A stretch of DNA of 64,000 bases from Verrucomicrobiaceae bacterium (GCA_021151605.1 JAGKWZ010000005.1:1-64000), one strand, 5' to 3'. Positions 27,860-36,861 are shown, numbered from the stretch's first letter. The notes: generated by a model not told the origin, from the sequence alone. Numbers and translations are program-made.

Positions 27860-29347
27860 ATGTCCACCGCGCCCTCCTATCTCCTCGTGGACGGTCACAA
27901 CGTTATGCACGCCTGGCCGGAACTCGCTCGGCACATGCGTAGCGCCAGCAAGCGGCACATCGCTCGCGCGGAGTTGCTGCAAAGGCTGCGGCATCTCCAG
28001 GACATGACTGGCACTCAAGTTGTCGTCGTCTTTGATGGCACGACGGCGAAGATCACGGAGGAGCGCGAGCCGGATGGCCTCCAGGTGATCTATGCGGATG
28101 CCGGTCACACGGCGGATGACCTCATCGAAAAGCTCGCCGCCCGATACGCCAAAGAACGACCCATGCGCGTGGCCTCGGCGGATGGGCTCGTGCGCGAGAC
28201 GGTGGCTGCCTTTGGCGCGGACTGGCTCAGCCCGGACATGCTGAAAAGCATGTGCGACGATGCCGAACGCCAGATGCGCGGGACGATCGAGAAGCTCAAG
28301 ACGCGACGTCATCTGCTCGCGTGGATCGGCCTCAGCGGTGCAGGTTTTGCGCTGCCTGCCTGGGGGCGGGAAACAGAGCCCGTCGCCATCAGCAGCGCTC
28401 GTTTGGAGGCAGCGGCGAAGTATTGCGCCGAGCGCAAAAGCACGGCGCTGCTCATGAGACAAAGCGGGCGGGTGATCCACGAAAGCTACCCGAACGGCGG
28501 CAAGCGAGGCCAGCCGCAGCGCATCTACAGCGGCACGAAGGGCTTCTGGGGACTCGCCGCGATGGCGGCGGTGGAGGATGACCTGATCACGCTGGATGAA
28601 AAGGTCGCCGATACGATCTCCGAATGGAGTGACGATGAGCGTCGGAGTAAAGTCACCGTCGAGATGCTGCTCGACTTCACTGGCGGATTGGAGCGCGGGC
28701 TGACGATCCACGAAGACGGCCTCAAAGATCGCAATCTCATGGCGATGAAGCGCCCCATGGTCGCCATGCCGGGCAAGTCCTTCATTTATGGTCCCAGCCA
28801 GCTCCAGCTCTTCCACGAGCTGCTGAAGCGGAAGCTAGCCACGAAGAAACGGAAGGAATCTCCCACGCGCTACCTGGAGCGGCGTGTTTTGAAACCTCTC
28901 GGCCTCGGCCCGCAGCGCTACATTCCCGATGCGGCGGGAAATCCACTGCTGGCCGCTGGATTCATGATGAGCGCCAGCCAGTGGGCTCGGCTTGGCGAAT
29001 GCCTGCTCAGGGAAGGGGAGCCGATCCTGAAACCTGAGTCCTTCCGCACCTTGATCGAAGGCTCCAGCGCGAACGCCGCCTACAGCTTCGGCTTTTGGAA
29101 TAATCGCGCCGCTGGGAAGGAATCGCCGCGCGAGATCGACATCGAAGACCTGCTGGATGTCGATTGGGATAAGCAGTCCTGGAACCGCGTCTGCATCGGC
29201 AAAGATGCCCCGCCGGACCTCATCGCCTGCATTGGCAGCGGTTATCAGCGGCTGTATGCGGTGCCCTCGCTGGAGCTGGTCATCGTGCGCCAGGGGACGA
29301 ATGCCCGCTTTCGCGATGGGGAGTTTCTGCGAACGATCTTGTCTTAG
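27860..29347 (+). CDS. Fusion of YacP/Rae1-type NYN nuclease domain with serine hydrolase (beta-lactamase-like)
   Basis: A continuous 495-residue frame from the ATG at 27860. Residues 1-~145 are a NYN_YacP domain: YLLVDGHNVMHAWPEL (D11), VVVVFDGT (D59), TADDLIEKL (D86, D87) and VASADGLVRETV (D108), the acidic residues of the PIN/NYN fold. Rae1/YacP cleaves mRNA in the ribosome A-site. At ~149-169 a Tat-like signal appears inside the chain (KTRRHLLAWIGLSGAGFALP). A class-C-like serine hydrolase follows, with S224-x-x-K227 (SGTKGFWG), LDEKVADTISEW, and MLLDFTGGLE. An internal ATG at 28274 lies just before the Tat-like segment, so a separate exported hydrolase could be made. No frameshift is visible. 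Confidence 0.88.
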   Translation: MSTAPSYLLVDGHNVMHAWPELARHMRSASKRHIARAELLQRLRHLQDMTGTQVVVVFDGTTAKITEEREPDGLQVIYADAGHTADDLIEKLAARYAKERPMRVASADGLVRETVAAFGADWLSPDMLKSMCDDAERQMRGTIEKLKTRRHLLAWIGLSGAGFALPAWGRETEPVAISSARLEAAAKYCAERKSTALLMRQSGRVIHESYPNGGKRGQPQRIYSGTKGFWGLAAMAAVEDDLITLDEKVADTISEWSDDERRSKVTVEMLLDFTGGLERGLTIHEDGLKDRNLMAMKRPMVAMPGKSFIYGPSQLQLFHELLKRKLATKKRKESPTRYLERRVLKPLGLGPQRYIPDAAGNPLLAAGFMMSASQWARLGECLLREGEPILKPESFRTLIEGSSANAAYSFGFWNNRAAGKESPREIDIEDLLDVDWDKQSWNRVCIGKDAPPDLIACIGSGYQRLYAVPSLELVIVRQGTNARFRDGEFLRTILS

Positions 29348-29418
29348 TTGCGTCTCACATCGCCCCTGGCGGATTTTTCCGGCAGAACTACACTCGCCCC
29401 CACGTTCCCCTTTTTGTC

Positions 29419-30765
29419 ATGTCCACCACCCTGGAAGCCCCCCCACCAGCCACGGCCAAGCCGCCCGAAAACACCGAGGCCGGAAACTACTTTGTCTCGA
29501 ACTACCCGCCCTTTTCCTTCTGGAAGCCGGATCAGGTGCCTGTGGTGGAAGCCGTGATGCAGCGCCCCGCGCCCACGGACATCCCGCTCGGCATCTACTT
29601 CCACATCCCCTTTTGCCGGAAGCGCTGCCACTTCTGCTACTTCAAGGTCTATACCGACAAGAACGCCAGCGAGATCAAAGCTTACATCGACGCTGGAATG
29701 CGCGAGATGGAGCGCTATGCGCAGACTCCCTACATCTCCGGGAGAAAGGCGCACTTCGTCTATTTCGGCGGCGGCACCCCGAGCTACCTCAGCGTGCCGC
29801 AGCTCCGCGATCTCACCAGCCGGATGAAGGATCTCGTGAGCTGGGATGGCGCAGCGGAAGTCGCCTTTGAGGCCGAACCTGGCACGCTGAACGAGGTCAA
29901 ACTCAGCGGCATTCGCGAAGTCGGCGTCACCCGTCTCAGCCTCGGCGTGGAGAACTTCGACGACCATATCCTGGAGTCCAACGGCCGCGCTCACCGCAGC
30001 GGCGAGATCGACAAAGCCTATCACTTCGCCCGCACGCTCGGCTTTGAGCACATCAATATCGACCTCATCGCCGGGATGATGAACGAGACCGAGGAAAACT
30101 GGAAGGTCACGGTGCAAAAAGCCATCGACCTCGGCCCCGACGCCGTGACGATCTACCAGATGGAAGTGCCCTACAACACGACCATGTATCAGCAGATGAA
30201 GGCCGAGGGCAAAGTCACCGCGCCCGTTGCCGACTGGCCGACGAAGCGCCGCTGGGTCAGCTACGCCTTCGATGAATTCGTCAAAGCCGGCTACACTGTC
30301 ACCAGCGCCTACACCGTGGTGAAGGACCCACAGCGGATCAAATTCGTCTATCGCGATGCTCTCTGGGAAGGCTCCGATCTCCTGAGCTGCGGCGTGGCCT
30401 CCTTTGGTCACCTCGGCGGCGTGCATTATCAAAATCAGGCCGATGTCGGCCCTTACATGCAGGCCATTGATGCGGGCAAACTGCCCATCTTCCGCGCCTA
30501 CGAGACCAGTCACGAAGAGCGCTTTGTGCGTGAATTCATCCTGAAAGTGAAGCTCGGCCACAGCGAGTTCGCCTATTATCAAAACAAGTTTGGTGTGAAC
30601 CCACGGCAGTTCTTTGCCCCACAGCTCGAACACCTCGCCACCGAAGGTTTCGCCACCTTGACGGACTCTTCACTCACTCTCAGCCGCGACGGACTGCTCC
30701 AGGTGGACCGCTTGCTGCACGACTTCTTCCTGCCCCAGCATCGCCAGTATGCTCGCTACACTTGA
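29419..30765 (+). CDS. HemN/HemW-like radical SAM enzyme
   Basis: A 448-residue radical SAM protein. The 4Fe-4S motif C66-x3-C70-x2-C73 lies in FHIPFCRKRCHFCYF, followed by the SAM-binding YFGGGTPSYL (~115-124), FEAEPGTL, the VTRLSLGVENFDD motif and NIDLIAGMMNET, the set that marks coproporphyrinogen III dehydrogenase-like enzymes. A C-terminal HemN-type domain is present (ERFVREFILKVKLG). Family members include HemN (oxygen-independent haem synthesis), HemW (haem chaperone) and methylating/haem-degrading relatives such as ChuW; which of these applies is not clear. The following gene overlaps by 17 bp, so the pair is tightly coupled. Confidence 0.9.
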   Translation: MSTTLEAPPPATAKPPENTEAGNYFVSNYPPFSFWKPDQVPVVEAVMQRPAPTDIPLGIYFHIPFCRKRCHFCYFKVYTDKNASEIKAYIDAGMREMERYAQTPYISGRKAHFVYFGGGTPSYLSVPQLRDLTSRMKDLVSWDGAAEVAFEAEPGTLNEVKLSGIREVGVTRLSLGVENFDDHILESNGRAHRSGEIDKAYHFARTLGFEHINIDLIAGMMNETEENWKVTVQKAIDLGPDAVTIYQMEVPYNTTMYQQMKAEGKVTAPVADWPTKRRWVSYAFDEFVKAGYTVTSAYTVVKDPQRIKFVYRDALWEGSDLLSCGVASFGHLGGVHYQNQADVGPYMQAIDAGKLPIFRAYETSHEERFVREFILKVKLGHSEFAYYQNKFGVNPRQFFAPQLEHLATEGFATLTDSSLTLSRDGLLQVDRLLHDFFLPQHRQYARYT

Positions 30766-31324
30766 TGCGCCGACTCAATCGGCCCCCAGACAGGATGAGG
30801 ACATCCTGGCACCCATCATTTTCTTCTATGGCATCGGCAGCACGCGCCCGCGTGTGACCTTTGTCCAGCCGGAGGAACTCCCCGATCACGAGCGCCACCT
30901 GCTGGCCCATGATCGCGACATGACGCCGCACCTGCGCGACTTCCACGGTTGCGACATCGACCTCGATGTCGCCGCCCGTGCCCGCATCGGGAACTACCTC
31001 GTCCGCGCCTCCGTGCTGCATCGCCGCAGCGATGGGAAGCCCATCGAGTTCGGAGCCATCGGCATCCATCTCGATCTCCTGCCCGAGGAGGCTCAAAAGC
31101 TCGTCCTCGAAGGTCGCGTGCCCTTTGGAGCCATCCTCGAGCGCTACGAAGTCCCCCACAGCAGCCACCCGCGCGGCTACTTCCGCATCGCCGTCGATCA
31201 GCGCCTCGCCGAGCTGCTCGGCGCCACCAGCGGCCAGATCCTCTTCGGCCGCTGCAACGAACTCCGCCACGGCTCCGGCCGCGTGCTGGCCGACGTGGTG
31301 GAGGTGCTGCCGAGAGGGACGTGA
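30749..31324 (+). CDS. Chorismate-lyase-like (UbiC/DUF98-like) protein, coupled to the radical SAM gene
   Basis: A 191-residue soluble protein whose start overlaps the end of the radical SAM gene by 17 bp. The C-terminal half has the layout of the UbiC/DUF98 fold: a PFG-x-IL segment (RVPFGAILERYEV), then a strand and helix, then GQILFGRCNELRHGSG and VLADVVEVLP, comparable to the GRR...LVTEVFLP region of chorismate pyruvate-lyases. Earlier, VRASVLHRRSDGKPIEFGAI also fits. UbiC makes 4-hydroxybenzoate from chorismate, but the catalytic Glu and Arg were not verified, and the protein may bind another substrate. The assignment is tentative; the gene itself is well supported by coupling and codon use. 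Confidence 0.55.
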   Translation: MLATLDAPTQSAPRQDEDILAPIIFFYGIGSTRPRVTFVQPEELPDHERHLLAHDRDMTPHLRDFHGCDIDLDVAARARIGNYLVRASVLHRRSDGKPIEFGAIGIHLDLLPEEAQKLVLEGRVPFGAILERYEVPHSSHPRGYFRIAVDQRLAELLGATSGQILFGRCNELRHGSGRVLADVVEVLPRGT

Positions 31325-31325
31325 A

Positions 31326-31751
31326 TCAGTCCTGCTTGGATTCGAGGGCTGCCTCCACTCTGGCCTGTGTTTTCCGCACCAGCCATGCGGTAAATGACAT
31401 GCCGGATTGCATCATCATCATGTAGGTGATGATGCTCACGACGATGGCTAACCATGTGCCGGGTTGCTCACGCGAATCGTTGCGGGTGTCCCAACATGCC
31501 CACAAAACAAAGATACCGACTCCGACCAGGCCTGCTGCTGCGTGACTAAACCAAAGCGCCTTCTGTCGGGCGATTTCTTTGCGATTTAGATAAATGTATT
31601 GAGGCAGCCAGGAAATGGCGAGGCAGCCAAAGAATACCCAGCCTGCCACACTGGCTTCCGTTTGCTGACCTGCCCAGGTGAATGCGGCGGCCAAAATGGC
31701 GTAGGCTGCGATGAGCCAGACTTTTGGCGAGATTCGGGAGAGGATCTTCAT
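31326..31751 (-). CDS. Small four-helix membrane protein, unknown
   Basis: A 141-residue integral membrane protein with four predicted helices: VWLIAAYAILAAAFTWAG, ASVAGWVFFGCLAISWLP, LWFSHAAAGLVGVGIFVLWA and WLAIVVSIITYMMMMQSG. A basic loop lies between helices 2 and 3 (YLNRKEIARQK), and the C-terminus is charged. No motif points to a family. It is convergent with the UbiC-like gene, with only 1 bp between the stop codons. Confidence 0.75.
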   Translation of the reverse strand: MKILSRISPKVWLIAAYAILAAAFTWAGQQTEASVAGWVFFGCLAISWLPQYIYLNRKEIARQKALWFSHAAAGLVGVGIFVLWACWDTRNDSREQPGTWLAIVVSIITYMMMMQSGMSFTAWLVRKTQARVEAALESKQD

Positions 31752-31930
31752 GGCAGTCGGATGCTCATCAATGCGGCTGAAAGGTCAAGGCCGGATTCCC
31801 CTGTGAGGAAGCGGATCGTTTCGGCATCATGACAGGAAGGCTGTTGATGCTCAGATTTTGCGAATGACAGGTGAACGCCAATGAACTCGACAGAAAGGCG
31901 GTCTGACTTCTGTTTTGCACTCCAGACACC

Positions 31931-33343
31931 ATGAACACCCCCAACATCACCCGGCGTCACTTCTTCAACGACTGCGCTATCGGCACCGGCAAGATCGCGC
32001 TGGCTTCGTTGCTGGCGGAATCGGCTTATGGAGCGTCGAAGAGCCCGAATGTGGCTGCGACCTCGCATTTTCAGCCGAAGGCGAAGGCGGTCATTCACAT
32101 GTTCATGGCGGGTGCGCCGTCGCAGCTCGAATTGTTCGATCACAAGCCGATGCTGACGAAGTATGAAGGCAAGCCGCTGCCGCCCTCGGTGATCGGCGGA
32201 CAGCGTTATGCCTTCATCCGGCCTGATGCGGCGGTTTTGGGGCCGCGATTTAAGTTTGCGAAGCATGGGCAGTGCGGCGCGGAGCTTTCAGAGGTGCTGC
32301 CGCATCTCGCAACGGTGGTGGACGACATCGCCATCGTGAAATCCTGCCGCACGACGCAGTTCAATCACGCCCCGGCGCAGATTTACATGAACACGGGCTT
32401 TTCGCAGCCGGGACGGCCCAGCATGGGCTCGTGGGTGACGTATGGTCTCGGCGCGGAGTCGCGGGATTTGCCGAGCTTTGTCGTGATGAGCACGGGCAGC
32501 GGCATCAGCGGCGGCGCGGCGTGCTGGAGCAGCGGTTTCCTGCCGAGCGTGTATTCCGGCACGCGATTCCGCAACACGGGTGATCCCATTTTGAATGTGA
32601 GCACGCCGGAAGGCATCACGCCGGGCACGCAAAAGGACACCATCGACCTCATCAACTCGCTCAACCATCGCCGCCTCAAACTCGATGGCGATGGCGAGAC
32701 GGCCACGCGCATCGCGAACTACGAGATGGCCTACCGCCTGCAAACCTCCGCGCCGGAGCTGATGGACCTCACGAGCGAGGACAAGGCCACGCTCGAACTC
32801 TACGGCTGCGATCCAAAGGTGCCGTCCTTTGCCCGCGCCTGCCTGCTCGCCCGGCGCATGGTCGAGCGCGGCGTGCGCTTCATCAACATCTACAACGAAG
32901 GCTGGGACGCTCATAGCAACGTCGAGGGCAACGTGCGCAACAACTGCAAGAACACCGACCAGGCCAGCGCCGCGCTGATCAAAGACCTCAAACAACGCGG
33001 CCTGCTCGACAGCACGCTCGTCGTCTGGGGCGGTGAATTCGGCCGCACGCCGATGGTCGAGGCCAGCGTGTCGCTCGGTCGAAGCATGGGCCGCGATCAT
33101 CACCCGCAGGCCTTTACCATGTGGATGGCCGGCGGCGGCATCAAAGGCGGTGTCACGATGGGCGCGACGGACGAGATGGGCTTCAACATCATCGAAGACG
33201 AAGTCCACGTGGCCGACATCCACGCCACGATCCTGCATCAACTCGGCATGGATCACGAAAGGCTGTCCTTCCGCGCTGCGGGCCTCGATTTCAAACTGAC
33301 GGGCGTGGAGCCGTGCAAGGTGATCAAGCAGATCCTCGCATGA
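31931..33343 (+). CDS. DUF1501 (sulfatase-like) Tat-exported protein
   Basis: A 470-residue DUF1501 protein. The Tat signal is ITRRHFFNDCAIGTGKIALA. The typical landmarks occur in order: [93 protein letters not shown], and ADIHATILHQLGMDHERLSF. It lacks a DUF1549/DUF1553 partner upstream. The stop overlaps the next gene by ATGA, so it is translationally coupled to a riboflavin-kinase-like protein, an association I do not know from other DUF1501 genes. Confidence 0.94.
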   Translation: MNTPNITRRHFFNDCAIGTGKIALASLLAESAYGASKSPNVAATSHFQPKAKAVIHMFMAGAPSQLELFDHKPMLTKYEGKPLPPSVIGGQRYAFIRPDAAVLGPRFKFAKHGQCGAELSEVLPHLATVVDDIAIVKSCRTTQFNHAPAQIYMNTGFSQPGRPSMGSWVTYGLGAESRDLPSFVVMSTGSGISGGAACWSSGFLPSVYSGTRFRNTGDPILNVSTPEGITPGTQKDTIDLINSLNHRRLKLDGDGETATRIANYEMAYRLQTSAPELMDLTSEDKATLELYGCDPKVPSFARACLLARRMVERGVRFINIYNEGWDAHSNVEGNVRNNCKNTDQASAALIKDLKQRGLLDSTLVVWGGEFGRTPMVEASVSLGRSMGRDHHPQAFTMWMAGGGIKGGVTMGATDEMGFNIIEDEVHVADIHATILHQLGMDHERLSFRAAGLDFKLTGVEPCKVIKQILA

Positions 33344-33786
33344 TCCCCGCCGTCATTGTTCAGGGGCATCGCGTCGCTTCGGGTCTGAATGGCAACCCGC
33401 GTTTCCCTGGCGGCACGATTCGCATGCAGTTGCCCTTCTTTCGCGAACTTGGGCTCGATTTAGGCAGCTACCACCTCGGGACGCTGAATGTCAGCATTGC
33501 GCCACTTGGCTATCGCGTGGTGAAGCCAAGGCTTACTTTCAGAGCCGTGAAATGGCATCCTACCGAGCCAGCAGAAGACTTCTCGTTCTTCGATGTCGTG
33601 GTGCATTTCGATGATTCGGCACATGTCAGAGGTCTCATTTACTTCCCGCATCCCGACACGAAACCTGAGCATTTTCAGAGCTCTGACATTCTGGAACTGT
33701 TGCTGCCGTGGACGGAAGGATTTGAGTATGGCGGCAAGATCCATCTCGAAGTTCCATGCGAGCAGATGTTGTTCGAGCAGGCGTAA
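33340..33786 (+). CDS. CTP-dependent riboflavin kinase-like protein (archaeal RFK / DUF120 fold)
   Basis: A 148-residue protein starting inside the stop of the DUF1501 gene (ATGA). It lines up by eye with archaeal CTP-dependent riboflavin kinase (Methanocaldococcus MJ0056) over its length: the N-terminal VQGHRVASGL matches the GxVxSGL region, LGSYHLGTLNV (GTLN at 47-50) matches the nucleotide/metal-binding GTLN motif, and the end segments RGLIYFP, SSDILELLLP and GGKIHLEV match the three closing strands. In archaea the enzyme phosphorylates riboflavin to FMN with CTP. Bacteria normally use RibF. The next gene is pdxA, also cofactor synthesis. Activity is unproven. Confidence 0.65.
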   Translation: MIPAVIVQGHRVASGLNGNPRFPGGTIRMQLPFFRELGLDLGSYHLGTLNVSIAPLGYRVVKPRLTFRAVKWHPTEPAEDFSFFDVVVHFDDSAHVRGLIYFPHPDTKPEHFQSSDILELLLPWTEGFEYGGKIHLEVPCEQMLFEQA

Positions 33787-33837
33787 GCTGACATGGTAAA
33801 AGGTCGCTGTCACACCGCCGACCCACTTCTTCCACAC

Positions 33838-34833
33838 ATGTCCAAACCACTGATCGCTGTCACCATGGGCGACCCCGCCGGGGTCGGGCCAGAAATCTGC
33901 CTGCAACTCCTCGCCAACGAGGCCGTGCGCGAGTTCGCCACGCCAGTCATCTTTGGCGATGCGAGGCTTCTGGCTCGCTGTGCCCGTCAGGCAGGATTGG
34001 CAGCTCCCAGGCGCATCATCAGCGAAATCGACTGGGCGGAGATTTACAGCAGCATTGATGAACCTTGCGTGCTGGATCTCTTCGGCTTCGATGCCGAAGG
34101 CTTCACGCCCGGAGTAGTCAGCGCTAAAACGGGAGCGGCTGGCTATCGCTATGTCGAAAAGAGCATCGAAGCTGCCCTCGCGGGGCAAGTCGCCGCTGTC
34201 GCCACTGCTCCTCTCAACAAAGAAGCACTGCATGCTGCTGGAATCACCTATCCTGGCCATACGGAGATGTTTGCCGAAAAAATGGCTGCGGAGCGCTCCT
34301 GCATGACCTTCTTTTCAGAGGAGATGATCAGCAGTCTCGTCACCGTCCACATCGGCTATCAGAACGTCGTCCCCGCTTTGACGAGCAAGCGCATCCTGGA
34401 TGTGATCGAACTCACCGACGCCGCCGTGCGTCGCGTGAAAGGCCGTGCGCCACGCATCGCCGTGTGCGGGCTGAATCCGCACGCTGGAGAGCATGGCCTC
34501 TTTGGGAGGGGAGAAGAGGAGACGATCATTGCCCCCGCCATCGCCATAGCGAAAGCCGCCGGCATGACGATAGAAGGACCGCTGCCACCGGACACAGCCT
34601 TTATTACCACGAAGCGAAAAACGGTCGATGCCTATATCTGCATGTACCACGATCAGGCACTCATTCCGTTGAAGGCTTTAGCCTTCGACACTGCCGTGAA
34701 TACGACACTTGGTCTTCCCGTGCCCCGCACGAGTGTCGATCACGGAACCGCGTGCGATATCGCCTGGCTGGGTAAGGCAAATGGCACCAGTCTGGTAGAG
34801 GCGGTGCGGCTGGCGGCAAAGATGGCGTCTTGA
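33838..34833 (+). CDS. pdxA: 4-hydroxythreonine-4-phosphate dehydrogenase
   Basis: A 331-residue PdxA from the ATG at 33838 (MSKPLIAVTMGDPAGVGPEI); a start at 33793 would add 15 atypical residues. Landmarks: the N-terminal GDPAGVGPE motif, YPGHTEMFAEKMA with one metal-binding His, VTVHIGYQNVVPAL, CGLNPHAGEHGLFGRGEEE with a second metal His, and YHDQALIPLKAL with the third. The enzyme oxidises 4-phosphooxy-L-threonine in the DXP-dependent pyridoxal phosphate pathway. It follows the riboflavin-kinase-like gene by 51 bp in the same direction. Confidence 0.96.
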   Translation: MSKPLIAVTMGDPAGVGPEICLQLLANEAVREFATPVIFGDARLLARCARQAGLAAPRRIISEIDWAEIYSSIDEPCVLDLFGFDAEGFTPGVVSAKTGAAGYRYVEKSIEAALAGQVAAVATAPLNKEALHAAGITYPGHTEMFAEKMAAERSCMTFFSEEMISSLVTVHIGYQNVVPALTSKRILDVIELTDAAVRRVKGRAPRIAVCGLNPHAGEHGLFGRGEEETIIAPAIAIAKAAGMTIEGPLPPDTAFITTKRKTVDAYICMYHDQALIPLKALAFDTAVNTTLGLPVPRTSVDHGTACDIAWLGKANGTSLVEAVRLAAKMAS

Positions 34834-34847
34834 GCGTTCTTAACCTC

Positions 34848-35375
34848 ATGCGTAAGAACAAAGAAAAGCCGATGAAGGACATCGTTTATCGAGGGGGCGT
34901 AGTCGTCTTCCGATTACCTGTGGATTGGTTCGAAGAATACGAACCCTCAGGAGGTGGGACCTTTTATGAGAATCGTCCCGATTCTGGCACATTACGGCTT
35001 CATGTGTTTGAATTTGAAGGCTCTTCAGAAACAACCGCAGAAGAGATGATCGCACACACGCGTCCACCTATCGTTCCGAGCGGAACATCTGAGGTAATTC
35101 AAGACGGTCTAGTATTGCAACACTATATCAAACATGCCGAGGAGAATGGTGAAGCTCTTCATCTTTATCGTTGGGAGGTTCACATCCCTGTGCAGCCACG
35201 AACAAGAAGAGTTGCTTGCTTCACTCATACAATCGTCGCGGGTCAAGAAAAGCGGAAGCGTATAGCACATGAGCTCGAAATGATTGATCGATCTGTGCGT
35301 GAGGCGTTCTTCGGCAGAGATTTAGGAATACGAGGTGAGTATCTACCTCACGCAAACAAGTGCGTCAGTGGTTGA
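34848..35375 (+). CDS. Hypothetical protein, DcrB-like size, unknown family
   Basis: A 175-residue soluble protein. Possible starts are ATG 34848, ATG 34872 (MKDIVYRGGVVVF) or TTG 34830 overlapping the pdxA stop. It opens with a strand pattern (VYRGGVVVFRLPVDWFEEY) and alternates strands and short helices: GTLRLHVFEFEGSS, LHLYRWEVHIPVQP, ACFTHTIVAG. That is compatible with a small alpha/beta fold of the DcrB/DUF1795 kind, but the similarity is too weak to name it. Its AT-richer codon use differs from pdxA. The 3' end overlaps the convergent DUF1501 gene by 28 bp. Confidence 0.65.
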   Translation: MRKNKEKPMKDIVYRGGVVVFRLPVDWFEEYEPSGGGTFYENRPDSGTLRLHVFEFEGSSETTAEEMIAHTRPPIVPSGTSEVIQDGLVLQHYIKHAEENGEALHLYRWEVHIPVQPRTRRVACFTHTIVAGQEKRKRIAHELEMIDRSVREAFFGRDLGIRGEYLPHANKCVSG

Positions 35376-36664
35376 CCTTTGTCAGCCACGGTGAAGGGGC
35401 GCTTGCTGGGTGAGTAGATCACCTGATCCAGCGGCAGGCCGAGGGCATAGCCGATGGTGGCGTTGATGTCGGGCGGGGAGACTTTGCCATCCACGGGAGC
35501 GGCACCGGCTTTGTCGGTGGAGCCCCATTTCATGCCGCCTTTGATGCCGCCGCCGATGAGCACGGAACTGAAGACGGGGTAGTGATCGCGGCCCTGGTTC
35601 TGATTGATCTTCGGCGTGCGTCCGAACTCGGACGAGACGACGATCATGGTGCTGGCGAGCAGGCCACGGGCTTCGAGATCCAGCACGAGAGCACTGACAG
35701 CGGTGTCGAAGGTCTCGCAAAGGCGCGGTGTGTTGATGAAGTTCGCCGTGTGCGTGTCCCAGCTCCCGAAGGCGACCTCCACAAAGCGCACGCCGTGTTC
35801 GACAAGGCGACGCGCAAGCAGGCAGCCCTGGCCAAAGGTTTCCTTGCCGTAGCTCTGGCGCACGGTTTCGGACTCCTTGGTGAGATCAAAGGCCACAAGG
35901 TCATCGCTCTTCATGAGCTTCACGGCGTCGTCATACATGTCGCTGTAGGCCTTCACATTGCGCGTGTCCCACTCGGCGGTGAATTCAGCATCCAACACAC
36001 CCGCGAGATCGCGACGTGCGGCGAAGCGCTCTTCGGTCACACCTTTCGGAATGCGCACGTTTTGCAGACCGGCTTCAGGATTGTTCACCATGAGCGGACC
36101 ATGCTTTTTGGCAAAAAAGCCCGCGCCCGGATGGCGGCTGTCATTGCCGATATACACGTACGGCGGTAGCGCCGGATTGCCCGCGCCTTGATAAAAGCTC
36201 AGCCAGGCTCCCATGCCCGGATGCTTGATCGTGCTGCGCAGGCCGAAACTCGTGTGCATGAAGTAGTTCGCCTGCTCATGCGCAGCCGTGTTCGTGGCCA
36301 CGGCATTGAGCACGCAGGCGTGATGCATCTGCTTGGCCACGCGTGGCAGGTATTCGCTGACCTGCACGCCATCAGCGCTCGTTTTGATCGCCTTCGTCGG
36401 ACCCGAGACTTCTTTGTTCTCCGGCTTTGGATCCCAGGTGTCGAGATGACTCTGACCGCCGGTCATGTAGAGAAAGATCACATTGCGTGCCGTCGGCACC
36501 TGCTTCGCCGTGGCCGCACCCTCACCGGCTGCAAAGGCCTTACCCGAGAAGAGTTGCTCACCCGCCGGCATCAGGCCGACTCCAAGCATGGTCTTCGCCG
36601 TATTCGCCATGAAACGGCGACGATCGAGTTCGCAGCGGAGGAAAGGGGACGGATTCGTTTTCAT
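35348..36664 (-). CDS. DUF1501 (sulfatase-like) Tat-exported protein
   Basis: A 438-residue DUF1501 protein, the third in the window. The N-terminus carries a twin-arginine signal (LDRRRFMANTAKTMLGVGLM). Landmarks: NVIFLYMTGGQSHLDTWDPK, YFMHTSFGLRSTIKHPGMG, ARRLVEHGVRFVEVAFGSWD, MIVVSSEFGRTPKINQNQG, RDHYPVFSSVLIGGGIKGG and DINATIGYALGLPLDQ. Like the other two it has no DUF1549/DUF1553 gene beside it. It diverges from both others in sequence, so the three are not recent duplicates. Confidence 0.93.
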   Translation of the reverse strand: MKTNPSPFLRCELDRRRFMANTAKTMLGVGLMPAGEQLFSGKAFAAGEGAATAKQVPTARNVIFLYMTGGQSHLDTWDPKPENKEVSGPTKAIKTSADGVQVSEYLPRVAKQMHHACVLNAVATNTAAHEQANYFMHTSFGLRSTIKHPGMGAWLSFYQGAGNPALPPYVYIGNDSRHPGAGFFAKKHGPLMVNNPEAGLQNVRIPKGVTEERFAARRDLAGVLDAEFTAEWDTRNVKAYSDMYDDAVKLMKSDDLVAFDLTKESETVRQSYGKETFGQGCLLARRLVEHGVRFVEVAFGSWDTHTANFINTPRLCETFDTAVSALVLDLEARGLLASTMIVVSSEFGRTPKINQNQGRDHYPVFSSVLIGGGIKGGMKWGSTDKAGAAPVDGKVSPPDINATIGYALGLPLDQVIYSPSKRPFTVADKGQPLTHLFA

Positions 36665-36861
36665 GGGGATGTGTCAGTTGGATTTCATGGCCGCTGACCC
36701 TGAGTCCTCGGCCTTGGTTTGCTGACAACCAACGCATCCTCCATCATCCGCATGTCGCGGCATCTCTCCTTTGCCAAGCGGCACTCAGCCAACGCCAATA
36801 TAGACACAAAACTCCCTTTCGAGGTGCCTTCTGCGTTCCCGAGATACCTTAATCGCATACG

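Noticed and set aside
29344..30633. Minus-strand frame opposite the radical SAM gene
   Set aside because: The sense strand has complete radical SAM motifs; the antisense product is low in complexity.
31326..31425. Extension of the UbiC-like protein past 31324 in other frames
   Set aside because: Alternative frames there are antisense or offset shadows; the coupled frame ends cleanly at 31324.
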